From the NCBI RefSeq assembly GCF_021631985.1, contig NZ_CP070225.1:9300001-9364000 (forward strand): a stretch of 64,000 nucleotides of DNA, written 5' to 3'. Positions 56,481 through 64,000 of this stretch are shown in pieces. Each line of letters starts with the position of its first letter. Position 1 is the stretch's first letter. The notes beneath the pieces were generated by a model. The model saw only the letters and a list, made by a program, of their open reading frames with translations, made no database searches and was not told the origin of the DNA. Made by a program: the position numbers and the translations under genes. Source of the stretch: Sandaracinus amylolyticus (GTDB lineage: Bacteria; Myxococcota_A; Polyangia; Polyangiales; Sandaracinaceae).

Positions 56481-58559
56481 TCAGCCGACGTAGAGCGTGC
56501 TGTTGCCGTCGGCGATCTCGCCGCGGAAGCCGAGCTCGCCGAAGAGGCGCTGCACGCGATAGCGCGTCGTGTGGTCGAGATCGCCGTCGAGCTCGATGCG
56601 CGGCTGAACGACGTGCTTCACGGCGTCGGCGAACGCGCGGAGCTCGTCGGGCATCGGCTGCGCGGAGAGCGATCTCGCGACGAGGATCGTGGCCGCGTGA
56701 TCGCGCAGCGTCGCGCGCACCGCGTCGCCGTCGGCGCGGAGGTCGAGCACGAAGAGCCCCTCGCCGGTGCGGTCGCGCAGCACGCGGCGCAGGATCGTCG
56801 CGCGGCGACCGGCGACCCGTGCGCTCGCGAGCAGCTCGATCGGCACCGTCGCGAGCAGGCGATCGGCCTCGTGCACCATCCAGTCGCAGTCGGGCGCGAG
56901 GAAGCGATCGAGGAGCGCGCGAGAGAGCGCGTCGGGATCGCACGCGGGCTCGAGCTTGTGGAGCAGCCACGCGTTGCCCATCGTCGCGACCAGCGCCGCG
57001 CGGCGCGGCTCGGGGAACGCACGCAGCCACGCGAGCGCGTCGGCCTCGGCGGTGCCCGCGATCGACGCGATCGCCGAGCGCGCGACCCGCTCGAGCTCCG
57101 GCGCGACGGCCTCGCCGCGCGTCAGCGCGAAGCGCGCGGCCGCGGGATCGATCGACTCGCGCGCCGCGAGGGTGCGCGCATACGCGTCGAAGCGCGCGCG
57201 CTGACCCGCGAGCCGGGGCACGACGTGGGCCTCGATCGCGCGCTCGAGGTGCTGCGCGAGATGGCCATGCGCAGGCAGCGCGTAGGGACGCTCGAGGACG
57301 TCGAGCGCGAGCTCGAACGCGTCCACGTCCTGCACCAGCGCGGCGATGATCGCGTCCACGCGCGCCGCGGTCGAGGGCTCTCCGGGCGCCTGCGCGATCG
57401 CGTGCAGCAGCTCGTACGCGGGCGCGCGCACCCCGTCGATCTCGACCTCGTGATCGAGCGCTCCCGCGCCGCGGAGGAAGCGCGCCATCTCACCCGGCCC
57501 GAACCACGGCGCCGCAGGCAGCGGCAGCGGGATGCGGTGATCGCTCGAGAGCGCGAGCACGCGCCGCATCCGCGCGTCGAGCTCCTCGCGACGCAGCAGC
57601 GGTGGGCGGTGTCCGCGCTCACCGAACGCGACGTGCGCCATCGCGCCCGCGAGCAGACGCAGCGGCGCGTCGGCCACGAGCGCGCGCGGATCGAAGCGCG
57701 GGCGCGTTCCTTCGTCGCACACGCGCTCGGTCGTCGGCCCGGTGTGCTCGCGGATCTGCTCGCCGCGCGCGAGGCGAGCCTCGAGCGCGCGCTCGAGCAC
57801 CTCGAACGCGCGAGGATCGGTCGCGCATCGCTCGAGCGCCCGGGTCGCCGCGCGGATCAGACCGTTCAGCGGCGACTCGTCGATGTCGAGCGGCGCCGAG
57901 AGCAACAGGCGCTCGAGCGCCGCGGCGCGCGCGTCGTCGAGCGGTCCGTCGCGCAGCATCGACACGACGTCCGCGAGCAGCCCCGGCCCTTCGGGCTCCG
58001 GCAAGGACGCGCCGACGTCGCGCGCCGCGAACGCGAGCGCGACCTGGGTCAGCGTGTCGGTCTCGCGCGCGATCGCGGCCTCGATCGGGACGCGCGCGCC
58101 CTCGCCGCGCACACACGCGACGAGCCTCGCCGCGGCGCGACGCACCTCGGGACGCGCGGCCTCGAGCGCGCGCTCGTACACCGCGATGCCCTTCCTGATC
58201 GCGTCGATCGTCGCGATCGCCTCGGGATACTCGGGCGCGCCCGGCGTCGAGTGGAAGAGGTAGGGATCGAACGCCTCGGGCTCCGGCAGCGGGGCGCTCA
58301 TGTCCGCGAGGACGTGGAGCAGCGCGGCGCGGATCGGGACGTCGCCATCGGCGATCTCGATCAGGAACGGGATCGCCGGCGCGGCCGCCTGATAGTAGCT
58401 GCCCTGGTGGAAGATCCCCGCGACGAGATCGCCGAGCGCGTGCCTCGCCTCGTCGTACGTCCCGTGCGCGAGCGCGCGCAGCCGATCGGGCACGTCGACC
58501 GCGGGCCCGTACGCGTCCTCGAGCGTGGCGAACACCGAGTCTTCGAGCGTCTCGAGCAT
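56481..58559 (-). CDS. HEAT-repeat-like protein
   Basis: 692 residues. Helical repeats throughout, with an N-terminal pattern seen in HEAT-repeat hypotheticals: YGPAVDVPDRLRALAHG, GDLVAGIFHQGSYYQAAAPA and PFLIEIADGDVPIRAALLHV. Later repeats contain ERALEARLARGEQIREHTGP and ERPYALPAHGHLAQHLERAI. No enzymatic motif, signal peptide or membrane segment. Probably a cytoplasmic scaffold. Convergent with the DUF2330 gene. Confidence 0.7.
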   Translation of the reverse strand: MLETLEDSVFATLEDAYGPAVDVPDRLRALAHGTYDEARHALGDLVAGIFHQGSYYQAAAPAIPFLIEIADGDVPIRAALLHVLADMSAPLPEPEAFDPYLFHSTPGAPEYPEAIATIDAIRKGIAVYERALEAARPEVRRAAARLVACVRGEGARVPIEAAIARETDTLTQVALAFAARDVGASLPEPEGPGLLADVVSMLRDGPLDDARAAALERLLLSAPLDIDESPLNGLIRAATRALERCATDPRAFEVLERALEARLARGEQIREHTGPTTERVCDEGTRPRFDPRALVADAPLRLLAGAMAHVAFGERGHRPPLLRREELDARMRRVLALSSDHRIPLPLPAAPWFGPGEMARFLRGAGALDHEVEIDGVRAPAYELLHAIAQAPGEPSTAARVDAIIAALVQDVDAFELALDVLERPYALPAHGHLAQHLERAIEAHVVPRLAGQRARFDAYARTLAARESIDPAAARFALTRGEAVAPELERVARSAIASIAGTAEADALAWLRAFPEPRRAALVATMGNAWLLHKLEPACDPDALSRALLDRFLAPDCDWMVHEADRLLATVPIELLASARVAGRRATILRRVLRDRTGEGLFVLDLRADGDAVRATLRDHAATILVARSLSAQPMPDELRAFADAVKHVVQPRIELDGDLDHTTRYRVQRLFGELGFRGEIADGNSTLYVG

Positions 58560-58623
58560 CCCGCGAGCTTACGTCGGGGACGCTTCTTTTCGTGCGATCC
58601 GCACCACTGATAGGCTCGATCGC

Positions 58624-59829
58624 ATGCCGCGCCACGCAGTGTCCTCGCTTCCGCTGCTCGTGCTCGTCGCGATCCTCGCCGTCGCTCCATCCGCGAGCGC
58701 GCAGCGACGCGTGCAGTACGACACGCTCACCAGCGAGTCGCCCGCCGCGATCTCGTGCGGCTTCTGCGCCGGCGAGAAGTTCGGCATGGTGTTCCGCCCG
58801 CTCGACTCGGGCGGCGGTCTGCGCGCGGACGAGTTCCCGCTCACGCTCAACGCGGTCGAGGTCGCCGTCGCGCGCACCACGATCGACGAGACGCTGCAGT
58901 GCGTCGGGTCCGCCGCGGGCGGCACCGTCTCGATGACGATCGAGGTCTACGCCGGCACGACCGCGCCCCGCGGATCGCTCGCGAACGCCACGATGTTTCC
59001 GCGGGAAGGGCCGTGGGTCGGCGAAACCCAGGTGTTCGCCGAGAGCGCCGAGCTCAACCTCAGCGTCGAGACCACTGCGGGCTCGAACATGTACGACGTG
59101 ATGTTCACGTCGGTGCCGATCGACGCGCGGGTCGACGCGCCCAACACCTACCTGCGCGTCGTGGTCACGATCCCGAGCGGAGGTGAGTCGTTCGCGTGCG
59201 AGTTCCTCTCGCTCGGCGCGCCTGGCGCGGTCGGGCTGCGCGATGACGACGGCCGCATCGAGGACAACGTCTCCTTCATCCTCTCGGCCGGGGGCGTTGG
59301 CGATGGCTGGCTGTGGAACGAGTCCGATCAGATCATGGACACGTCGGGCAACCGCCGCATCAACGGCGACTGGGCGATCCGCCTCGACGTCGCGCCCGCG
59401 GGCGCCACCACCAGCGACGGCGGCGTGCGCGACGCGGGCACGACGCTCGACGCCGGCACCTCGTCGAACGACGACGCGGGATCGAGCTCGACGAGCTGCA
59501 CCGCGGATCGCGACTGCGCCGGCGGCGAGCGCTGCAGCGCCGGCGAGTGCGTGCGCGTGACCTGCGAGATGCCGACCGACTGCGCGGGCGGGATGACCTG
59601 CGTGGGCGGCATGTGCCGCGTGCTCTGCGACGACGACGACGAGTGCCGCGGCGGCGAGGTGTGCAGCACGATGGGCGGCTATTGCATGCCGGTGTCGACG
59701 TCGAGCGGCGACGGTGGATGCAGCTGTCGCGCGGCCGGCGCGGGATCGCGCGCGCCGATCACGACGATGCTGATCGGGCTCGCGCTCGCCTTCGTGATCA
59801 CGCAGCGAGCGTCGCGCCGTCGCGGCTGA
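58624..59829 (+). CDS. Secreted Cys-rich protein with MYXO-CTERM-like tail
   Basis: 401 residues. Signal peptide (LPLLVLVAILAVAPSASAQ). N-terminal beta-rich half (GMVFRPLDSGGGLRADEFPL, VSMTIEVYAGTTAPRG, WLWNESDQIMD). C-terminal half: an Ala/Thr/Ser/Asp spacer, then CxxDxDCxxGxxCxxGxC repeats (DRDCAGGERCSAGECV, DCAGGMTCVGGMCRVLC, ECRGGEVCSTMGGYC). Ends with a Cys-rich motif, a hydrophobic helix (ITTMLIGLALAFVITQ) and RRR, typical of MYXO-CTERM anchoring. It overlaps the convergent hydrolase gene by 32 bp. Confidence 0.82.
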   Translation: MPRHAVSSLPLLVLVAILAVAPSASAQRRVQYDTLTSESPAAISCGFCAGEKFGMVFRPLDSGGGLRADEFPLTLNAVEVAVARTTIDETLQCVGSAAGGTVSMTIEVYAGTTAPRGSLANATMFPREGPWVGETQVFAESAELNLSVETTAGSNMYDVMFTSVPIDARVDAPNTYLRVVVTIPSGGESFACEFLSLGAPGAVGLRDDDGRIEDNVSFILSAGGVGDGWLWNESDQIMDTSGNRRINGDWAIRLDVAPAGATTSDGGVRDAGTTLDAGTSSNDDAGSSSTSCTADRDCAGGERCSAGECVRVTCEMPTDCAGGMTCVGGMCRVLCDDDDECRGGEVCSTMGGYCMPVSTSSGDGGCSCRAAGAGSRAPITTMLIGLALAFVITQRASRRRG

Positions 59830-60643
59830 AGAACGCTGCGAGCTGCTCGCCGATCTCGGTGCCGCGCTCCTCCTGGAGGAAGTGCCCGCAGTCCGCGAAG
59901 CACGTCACCTGCGCCTGCGGCAGGTCGCGCTCGAGGCGCGACACCGTGCGCGCGATGTCGACCAGCACACGATCCTTCGCGCCGTAGATCACGCGCACCG
60001 GTCCGCGGAACGTGGGCAGCCAGCGCGCGATCTCGACCATGCCGCGCGGCTCGAGCGAGCTCATCGTCGCGATCAGCCCGCGACGCGCCGCGGGATCGAG
60101 GAAGGGCTCCTGCACCGCGCGGATCACCTCGGCTGTCATGCGCCGGCGATCGCCCACCCCGAGCGGCATCGCGAGCCCGAGCGCGCTCGTCGACGTGAGC
60201 ACGTCGCGCAGGATCGGCACGCGTCCCGCGAGCACGAACGCGGCGACCACCGGATGGATCTCGGGATACACGAGCGTGTTGAGCAGCCCGAGCGCGCGCA
60301 CGCGTCCCGGATGACGCGCCGCCCAGTGCAGCCCGATCGGGCCGCCGAGATCGTGCACGACGAGCTCGACCTGGCCGAGCTCGAGCACATCGACGAACCG
60401 CTCGAGCACCCGATCGAAGAACGCGAACGAGTAGGGCGCATCGGCCGGCTTGTCCGAGCGCCCGAAGCCCGGCAGGTCGAGCGCGATCACGCGGCGATGG
60501 CGGGCGAGCGGCGGGATCACCTCGCGCCACAGGAACGACGAGGTCGGCCAGCCGTGCAGCAGGAGCACGACCGGGCCCTCTCCCGCTTCGAGCCAGTGCA
60601 GGTGCAGTCCGTCGATGGTCGCCGTGCGATGTGCGAGGGGCAT
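59798..60643 (-). CDS. Alpha/beta hydrolase (haloalkane dehalogenase-like)
   Basis: 281 residues. Fits the haloalkane dehalogenase/epoxide hydrolase family: HWLEAGEGPVVLLLHGWPTS (oxyanion HGW), nucleophile Asp in LVVHDLGGPIGLHWAARHPG, the acid in RVIYGAKDRVLV and the His in CFADCGHFLQEE. The nucleophile is Asp, not Ser, favouring dehalogenase or epoxide hydrolase chemistry on small substrates. No signal peptide. It overlaps the MYXO-CTERM gene on the opposite strand. Confidence 0.85.
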   Translation of the reverse strand: MPLAHRTATIDGLHLHWLEAGEGPVVLLLHGWPTSSFLWREVIPPLARHRRVIALDLPGFGRSDKPADAPYSFAFFDRVLERFVDVLELGQVELVVHDLGGPIGLHWAARHPGRVRALGLLNTLVYPEIHPVVAAFVLAGRVPILRDVLTSTSALGLAMPLGVGDRRRMTAEVIRAVQEPFLDPAARRGLIATMSSLEPRGMVEIARWLPTFRGPVRVIYGAKDRVLVDIARTVSRLERDLPQAQVTCFADCGHFLQEERGTEIGEQLAAFFSRDGATLAA

Positions 60644-60691
60644 GCGCTCGATGCTGGGCGCGGGCCCTCACGCGCTCCATGACCTCCGAGG

Positions 60692-61681
60692 TCAAGCCGA
60701 GCGTGCGGTCGCGAAGAGCAGGCGATACTCGCGCGGACCCACGCCGAGCTCGCGCTCGAACGCGCGCTTCATGCGCGCGGTGCTCCCGAAGCCGCACTGC
60801 GCGGCGAGCGTCTTGTGTGCGACGTCGCTCGTCGCGAGGAGCGACCGTGCGTGCTCCACCCGCAGCTTCTCGAGCAGCTTCGCGGGCGTCGTCGCGAGCG
60901 TCTCGTGGCAGCGGCGATGCAGCGTGCGCACCGAGAGCCCGGCGCGCTTCGCGAGCCGCTCGACGTCGACGTCGCGCAGGTGCGCGCGCGCCCACGCGAT
61001 CGCGGGACCGAGGGGATCCGAGCTCGACGTCTGCGCGACCAGCGCGTCGGTGAACTGCGACTGGAACCCCGGCCTCCGCACGTAGAGCACGAGCCGCGCG
61101 GCGATCGCGTCGGCCATCTTCGCGCCGAGGTCGCGCTCCACCATCGCGAGCGCCATGTCGATCCCGGTGGTCACGCCCGCCGACGTCCACACCCGTCCGT
61201 CCTGCACGAAGATCGCGTTGCGATCGACCTCGACCGCGGGCCGGAAGCGCGCGAGGCGATCACACGCCGCCCAGTGCGTCGCAGCGCGCCGCCCGTCGAG
61301 CAGCCCCGCGTGCGCGAGCAGGAACGCGCCCGAGCACACCGATCCGATGCGCCGCACCACCCGCGCCGCGCGCTGCAGCCACGCGATCAGTGGCGCGTCG
61401 AGCGCGGCGCGTGTGATGGGTCGCTCTTCGCCGCCCACCACCAACACCGTGTCGTGCTTCGTCGGCCGCACGCTCGCGAGCGCGCGCGTCTCGATCACGC
61501 ATCCCGCCGAGGTGCGGATCGGCGCGCCGCAGGTCGACACCACCTCGACGCGATAGGGCGAGCCGCGACGTCCTTCGCGCTCGAGCTCGCGCCCCGCGCA
61601 CGCGAACACCTCCGCGGGCCCGGTGAGGTCGAGCGTCAGCGCGCCCTCGAACGCGACCATCAGGACCCTGCGGATCGGCAT
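60692..61681 (-). CDS. GlxA-type transcriptional regulator (DJ-1/PfpI plus AraC HTH)
   Basis: 329 residues. N-terminal DJ-1/PfpI domain: VLMVAFEGALTLDLTGPAEV, the nucleophile elbow GSVCSGAFLLAHAGLLDGRR. C-terminal AraC domain with two HTH motifs (DVERLAKRAGLSVRTLHRRC, TLAAQCGFGSTARMKRAFE, VGPREYRLLF). Regulators of this type often sit divergent to their targets, here the isonitrile hydratase-like gene at 61763, from which it is 81 bp away. Confidence 0.9.
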   Translation of the reverse strand: MPIRRVLMVAFEGALTLDLTGPAEVFACAGRELEREGRRGSPYRVEVVSTCGAPIRTSAGCVIETRALASVRPTKHDTVLVVGGEERPITRAALDAPLIAWLQRAARVVRRIGSVCSGAFLLAHAGLLDGRRAATHWAACDRLARFRPAVEVDRNAIFVQDGRVWTSAGVTTGIDMALAMVERDLGAKMADAIAARLVLYVRRPGFQSQFTDALVAQTSSSDPLGPAIAWARAHLRDVDVERLAKRAGLSVRTLHRRCHETLATTPAKLLEKLRVEHARSLLATSDVAHKTLAAQCGFGSTARMKRAFERELGVGPREYRLLFATARSA

Positions 61682-61762
61682 TGGCAGAAAATGAACGTGA
61701 GTTGTCATTCCTGCCAGCGCGATCGCCGGCCACGATCGGAGCGCGGAAGGAGAACCCACCCG

Positions 61763-62428
61763 ATGACGCTCCAGATCGGTCTCTTGCTCTATCCCGGCGT
61801 GACCCAGCTCGATCTCACCGGGCCCTTCGAGGTGTTCCACCACGTGCCCGGCGCGACCGTGCACGTGGTGTGGAAGACGCTCGACGTGGTGCGCGCCGAC
61901 TCGGGCCTCGGCATCGTGCCCACCACGACGATCGACGCGTGCCCTCCGCTCGACGTGATCGTGGTGCCGGGCGGCGTCGGGCAGATGGCGCTCCCCACCG
62001 ACGAAGTGGTGATGCGCTTCCTGCGCGAGCAGGGCCGCCAGGCGAAGTACGTCACCTCGGTGTGCACCGGCTCGCTGCTGCTCGGCGCCGCGGGGCTGCT
62101 CGAGGGCTACGAGGCCGCGACGCACTGGGCGTACATGGACCTGCTCCCGATGTTCGGCGCGCGCCCGGTCTCGAAGCGCGTGGTGATCGATCGCAACCGC
62201 ATCACCGCGGGCGGCGTGACCGCGGGCATCGACTTCGGCCTCCGTGTGATCGCCGAGCTCGCGGGCGAACGCATCGCCAAGCGGGTGCAGCTCGGGCTCG
62301 AGTACGACCCCGAGCCGCCCTTCCGCTGTGGCCATCCCAGCGTCGCCGACCCCGACGTGGTCGCCGATCTCCGCCACCAGATGGCCGCGCTGCTCACCGA
62401 GCGCGCCGAGCGCTTCGCCCGCGCGTGA
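61763..62428 (+). CDS. DJ-1/PfpI family protein, isonitrile hydratase-like
   Basis: 221 residues. GGAAGGAG lies just upstream of the start. IGLLLYPGVTQLDLTGPFEV, the Cys nucleophile in VTSVCTGSLLLGAAGLLEGY and the ATHWAYMDLL motif match isonitrile hydratase (InhA)-type DJ-1 proteins, which hydrate isonitriles to N-formyl compounds. GGVTAGIDFGLRVIAELAGE is also typical. Divergent from the GlxA-type regulator, its likely controller. It is adjacent (stop to stop) to the copper-storage-like gene. Confidence 0.85.
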   Translation: MTLQIGLLLYPGVTQLDLTGPFEVFHHVPGATVHVVWKTLDVVRADSGLGIVPTTTIDACPPLDVIVVPGGVGQMALPTDEVVMRFLREQGRQAKYVTSVCTGSLLLGAAGLLEGYEAATHWAYMDLLPMFGARPVSKRVVIDRNRITAGGVTAGIDFGLRVIAELAGERIAKRVQLGLEYDPEPPFRCGHPSVADPDVVADLRHQMAALLTERAERFARA

Positions 62429-62827
62429 TCACGACGCGAGCAGCGCGCGACAGGCACGCTCGCAGCGCCGGCACGTCTCCGCGCAGAGCCGGCAGTGCTC
62501 GTGCACGTCCGCGTGCTGCTCGCACTCGCGCGCGCACTCCGCGCATGCGATCGCGCACGCCTCGACCATCATCCGCGCCATGCGCGTGCCGTGCGGCCCG
62601 ACGCGCGCGAGCACGCGCCCGGTCGCGTCGCACACGTCGGCGCAGTCGAGGTCCAGCCGGATGCACTGCCGCAGCATCGCGACCGTGCGCTCCTGCAGGC
62701 ACGCGTTCGCGCAGAGCGTGCAGACCTGCGCGCACTCGAAGCACGCGTCGATGCACGCGAGGAGGGTGCGGTCGCTGCGCGCGCGCACCCCGGGCGTCAT
62801 CTCGAGCATCCGGGCCGTCGTCTCCAT
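62429..62827 (-). CDS. Four-helix-bundle copper-storage-like (Csp) protein
   Basis: 132 residues, no signal peptide. Cys spaced along helices: ACIDACFECAQVCTLCANAC, RQCIRLDLDCADVCDA, EACAIACAECARECEQHADV and HCRLCAETCRRCERACRA. About 18 Cys plus several His match cytosolic copper-storage proteins (Csp3-like) that hold many Cu(I) ions inside a four-helix bundle. ATG with GGAGGG upstream. Divergent from the lectin gene. Confidence 0.88.
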   Translation of the reverse strand: METTARMLEMTPGVRARSDRTLLACIDACFECAQVCTLCANACLQERTVAMLRQCIRLDLDCADVCDATGRVLARVGPHGTRMARMMVEACAIACAECARECEQHADVHEHCRLCAETCRRCERACRALLAS

Positions 62828-62962
62828 GTCTCGTTCCCTCCTCGGAACGAGCGAGCTAGGAACGCGCACGTGCGGCTCAAGTGGCCGAGGTGGGACCGTC
62901 GCGACGCTTGCCTTTCCTGCGGGCGAGTGCGATGCAGAGAAACACCCGGAGGGCCTTCTCAG

Positions 62963-63967
62963 ATGACGCGTGAGATCTCCAGCGAGAAGCGGATCGCGAT
63001 CGGCAGGAACCGTGACGGACGGCTCGAGGTCTTCGTCGTCGGCAAGGACGGCGTGCTGCGGCACAACTGGCAGAGCCGGCCCAACGGTCTGTGGGAGGGC
63101 GAGAGCTCGCTGAAGCAGAACGCGATCGAGGTCGGCTGCGGCGTGAACGCCGATGGTCGCCTCGAGGTCTTCTGGGTCTCGCCCGAAGGCACGCTGATGC
63201 ACGACTGGCAGCTCTCGCCGGGCGGCAAGTGGGCGGGCGCCGAGGACCTGAAGGCGAAGGCGAAGGCGCTCGCGGTGGCGAGCAACGCCGATGGTCGCCT
63301 CGAGGTCTTCTACGTCGGCGCGGACGGCGCGCTGCACCACGACTGGCAGCTCGAGCCGAACGGCGACTGGAACGGACCGGAGAAGCTCGCGAAGATCGCG
63401 AGCGCGGTCGCGGTGGGTCGCAACCAGGACGGCCGCCTCGAGGTCTTCTACGTCGGCGAGAACGGCGCCGTCATGCACGACTGGCAGAAGGAGCCGAACG
63501 GCGATTGGTTCGGCGCCGAGGCGCTGCAGGGCAAGGCGCGCGAGATCGTCGTCGGCAGCAACGCCGATGGTCGCCTCGAGGTGTTCTGGCGCGACGATCT
63601 CGACATCGTCTGGCACGACTGGCAGCTCGCCCCGAACGGCGACTGGCACGGCCAGGAGAGCCTCGGCGTAAAGGCCAAGCGCATCGACGTCGCGGAGAAC
63701 CGCGATGGTCGCCTCGAGGTCTTCTACATCGACGGCGACAAGAAGATCCGGAACCTCTGGCAGGTCCACGCGAACGGCGACTGGGGCACCGATCAGGAAG
63801 TGCTCGGCGAGGAGGCGACGGACCTCGCGATCGGCCAGAACCAGGACGGCCGCCTCGAGCTCTTCTACTTCGGTCGCGGCTCCGAGATCTGGCACAACTG
63901 GCAGCCCCGCCCGAACGCGGGCCCGTGGAACCCGATCGTCCGCTACGACGAGCCCACGGTGGGTTGA
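62963..63967 (+). CDS. PLL-type seven-bladed beta-propeller lectin
   Basis: 334 residues. Seven repeats of about 46-48 residues, each with a DGRLEVF core followed by a GADGAL-type turn and a HDWQ/HNWQ strand, then PNGDW. This is the PLL (Photorhabdus) lectin pattern, where such blades bind fucose or related sugars in pockets between blades. No signal peptide is present. Repeats at the DNA level are nearly identical (GATGGTCGCCTCGAGGTCTT recurs), which suggests recent duplication or ongoing gene conversion. Confidence 0.88.
   Translation: MTREISSEKRIAIGRNRDGRLEVFVVGKDGVLRHNWQSRPNGLWEGESSLKQNAIEVGCGVNADGRLEVFWVSPEGTLMHDWQLSPGGKWAGAEDLKAKAKALAVASNADGRLEVFYVGADGALHHDWQLEPNGDWNGPEKLAKIASAVAVGRNQDGRLEVFYVGENGAVMHDWQKEPNGDWFGAEALQGKAREIVVGSNADGRLEVFWRDDLDIVWHDWQLAPNGDWHGQESLGVKAKRIDVAENRDGRLEVFYIDGDKKIRNLWQVHANGDWGTDQEVLGEEATDLAIGQNQDGRLELFYFGRGSEIWHNWQPRPNAGPWNPIVRYDEPTVG
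62989..63890 (+). repeat. Seven near-identical coding repeats of the lectin
   Basis: Units of about 140 bp, each including GA(T/C)GG(T/C)CGCCTCGAGGTCTTCT. Conservation at synonymous positions is higher than needed for the protein repeat. Confidence 0.8.
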
Positions 63968-64000
63968 ACGACGTCGCGCGCCGCCCGGGGCTTCGTGCTC

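Noticed and set aside
1-64000. tRNA, rRNA, CRISPR arrays, IS elements or integrases
   Set aside because: I looked for cloverleaf-like sequence, regular direct repeats with unique spacers, and transposase motifs (DDE, Tyr or Ser recombinases) and found none that I can support.

Overview
This is a single contiguous stretch of very GC-rich DNA (third codon positions almost all G or C). The gene content points to a myxobacterium (Myxococcota/Polyangia, probably close to Sandaracinaceae). The signs are many lipoproteins with clear lipoboxes, MYXO-CTERM-like tails, Ser/Thr protein kinases (one with a CHASE sensor), a DUF1592/DUF1552 pair, sigma factor-FecR modules, a DUF2330 protein, an IgGFc-binding-type surface lipoprotein and a PLL-type seven-bladed lectin. 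The taxon is inferred from gene content only. I see no rRNA, tRNA, CRISPR array or transposase.

Layout. 1-2.3 kb: small secreted or membrane proteins. 2.3-6.2 kb (minus strand): IF-1, then a tight operon of AAA+ ATPase, membrane protein, TPR protein and glycerophosphodiester phosphodiesterase. 6.4-9.1 kb: a DUF937-OmpA fusion and a YsnF-like stress protein. 9.2-18.7 kb: truncated globin, ABC ATPase and permease, then about 6 kb of unrelated genes and repeats (FIST protein, lipoproteins, two perfect 96-bp inverted repeats, a 41-bp tandem array, a gene remnant), then the second ABC permease. 18.7-21.6 kb: reductase and divergent HxlR regulator, then a macro-like/SIR2 fusion. 22-28.4 kb: secreted proteins, a frameshifted lipoprotein, a papain-like protease and a membrane protein. 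28.4-30.9 kb: a lower-GC island with a DPPW methyltransferase-like gene and a metallophosphoesterase, next to a truncated signal-peptide stub. 31-37.3 kb: two coupled Ser/Thr kinases and the DUF1592/DUF1552 pair.

37.3-40.7 kb: four-gene sigma/FecR operon. 41-48.1 kb: ferritin-like diiron protein, TerC, lipoproteins, extensin-like peptidase and M48 protease. 48.2-54.5 kb: a second sigma/FecR system whose FecR protein is a 1461-residue VIT-vWA protein. 54.7-64 kb: DUF2330 protein, HEAT-like protein, MYXO-CTERM protein, alpha/beta hydrolase, GlxA-type regulator divergent from an isonitrile hydratase-like gene, a copper-storage-like protein and a PLL-type lectin.

The best candidates for undescribed biology are the macro-like/SIR2 fusion (20019-21620) and the two-gene low-GC island (28491-30904). 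Both look like defence or NAD/nucleotide-signalling modules, but this is inferred from domain architecture and base composition, not shown. Functional calls rest on motifs read by eye. No database search was run.
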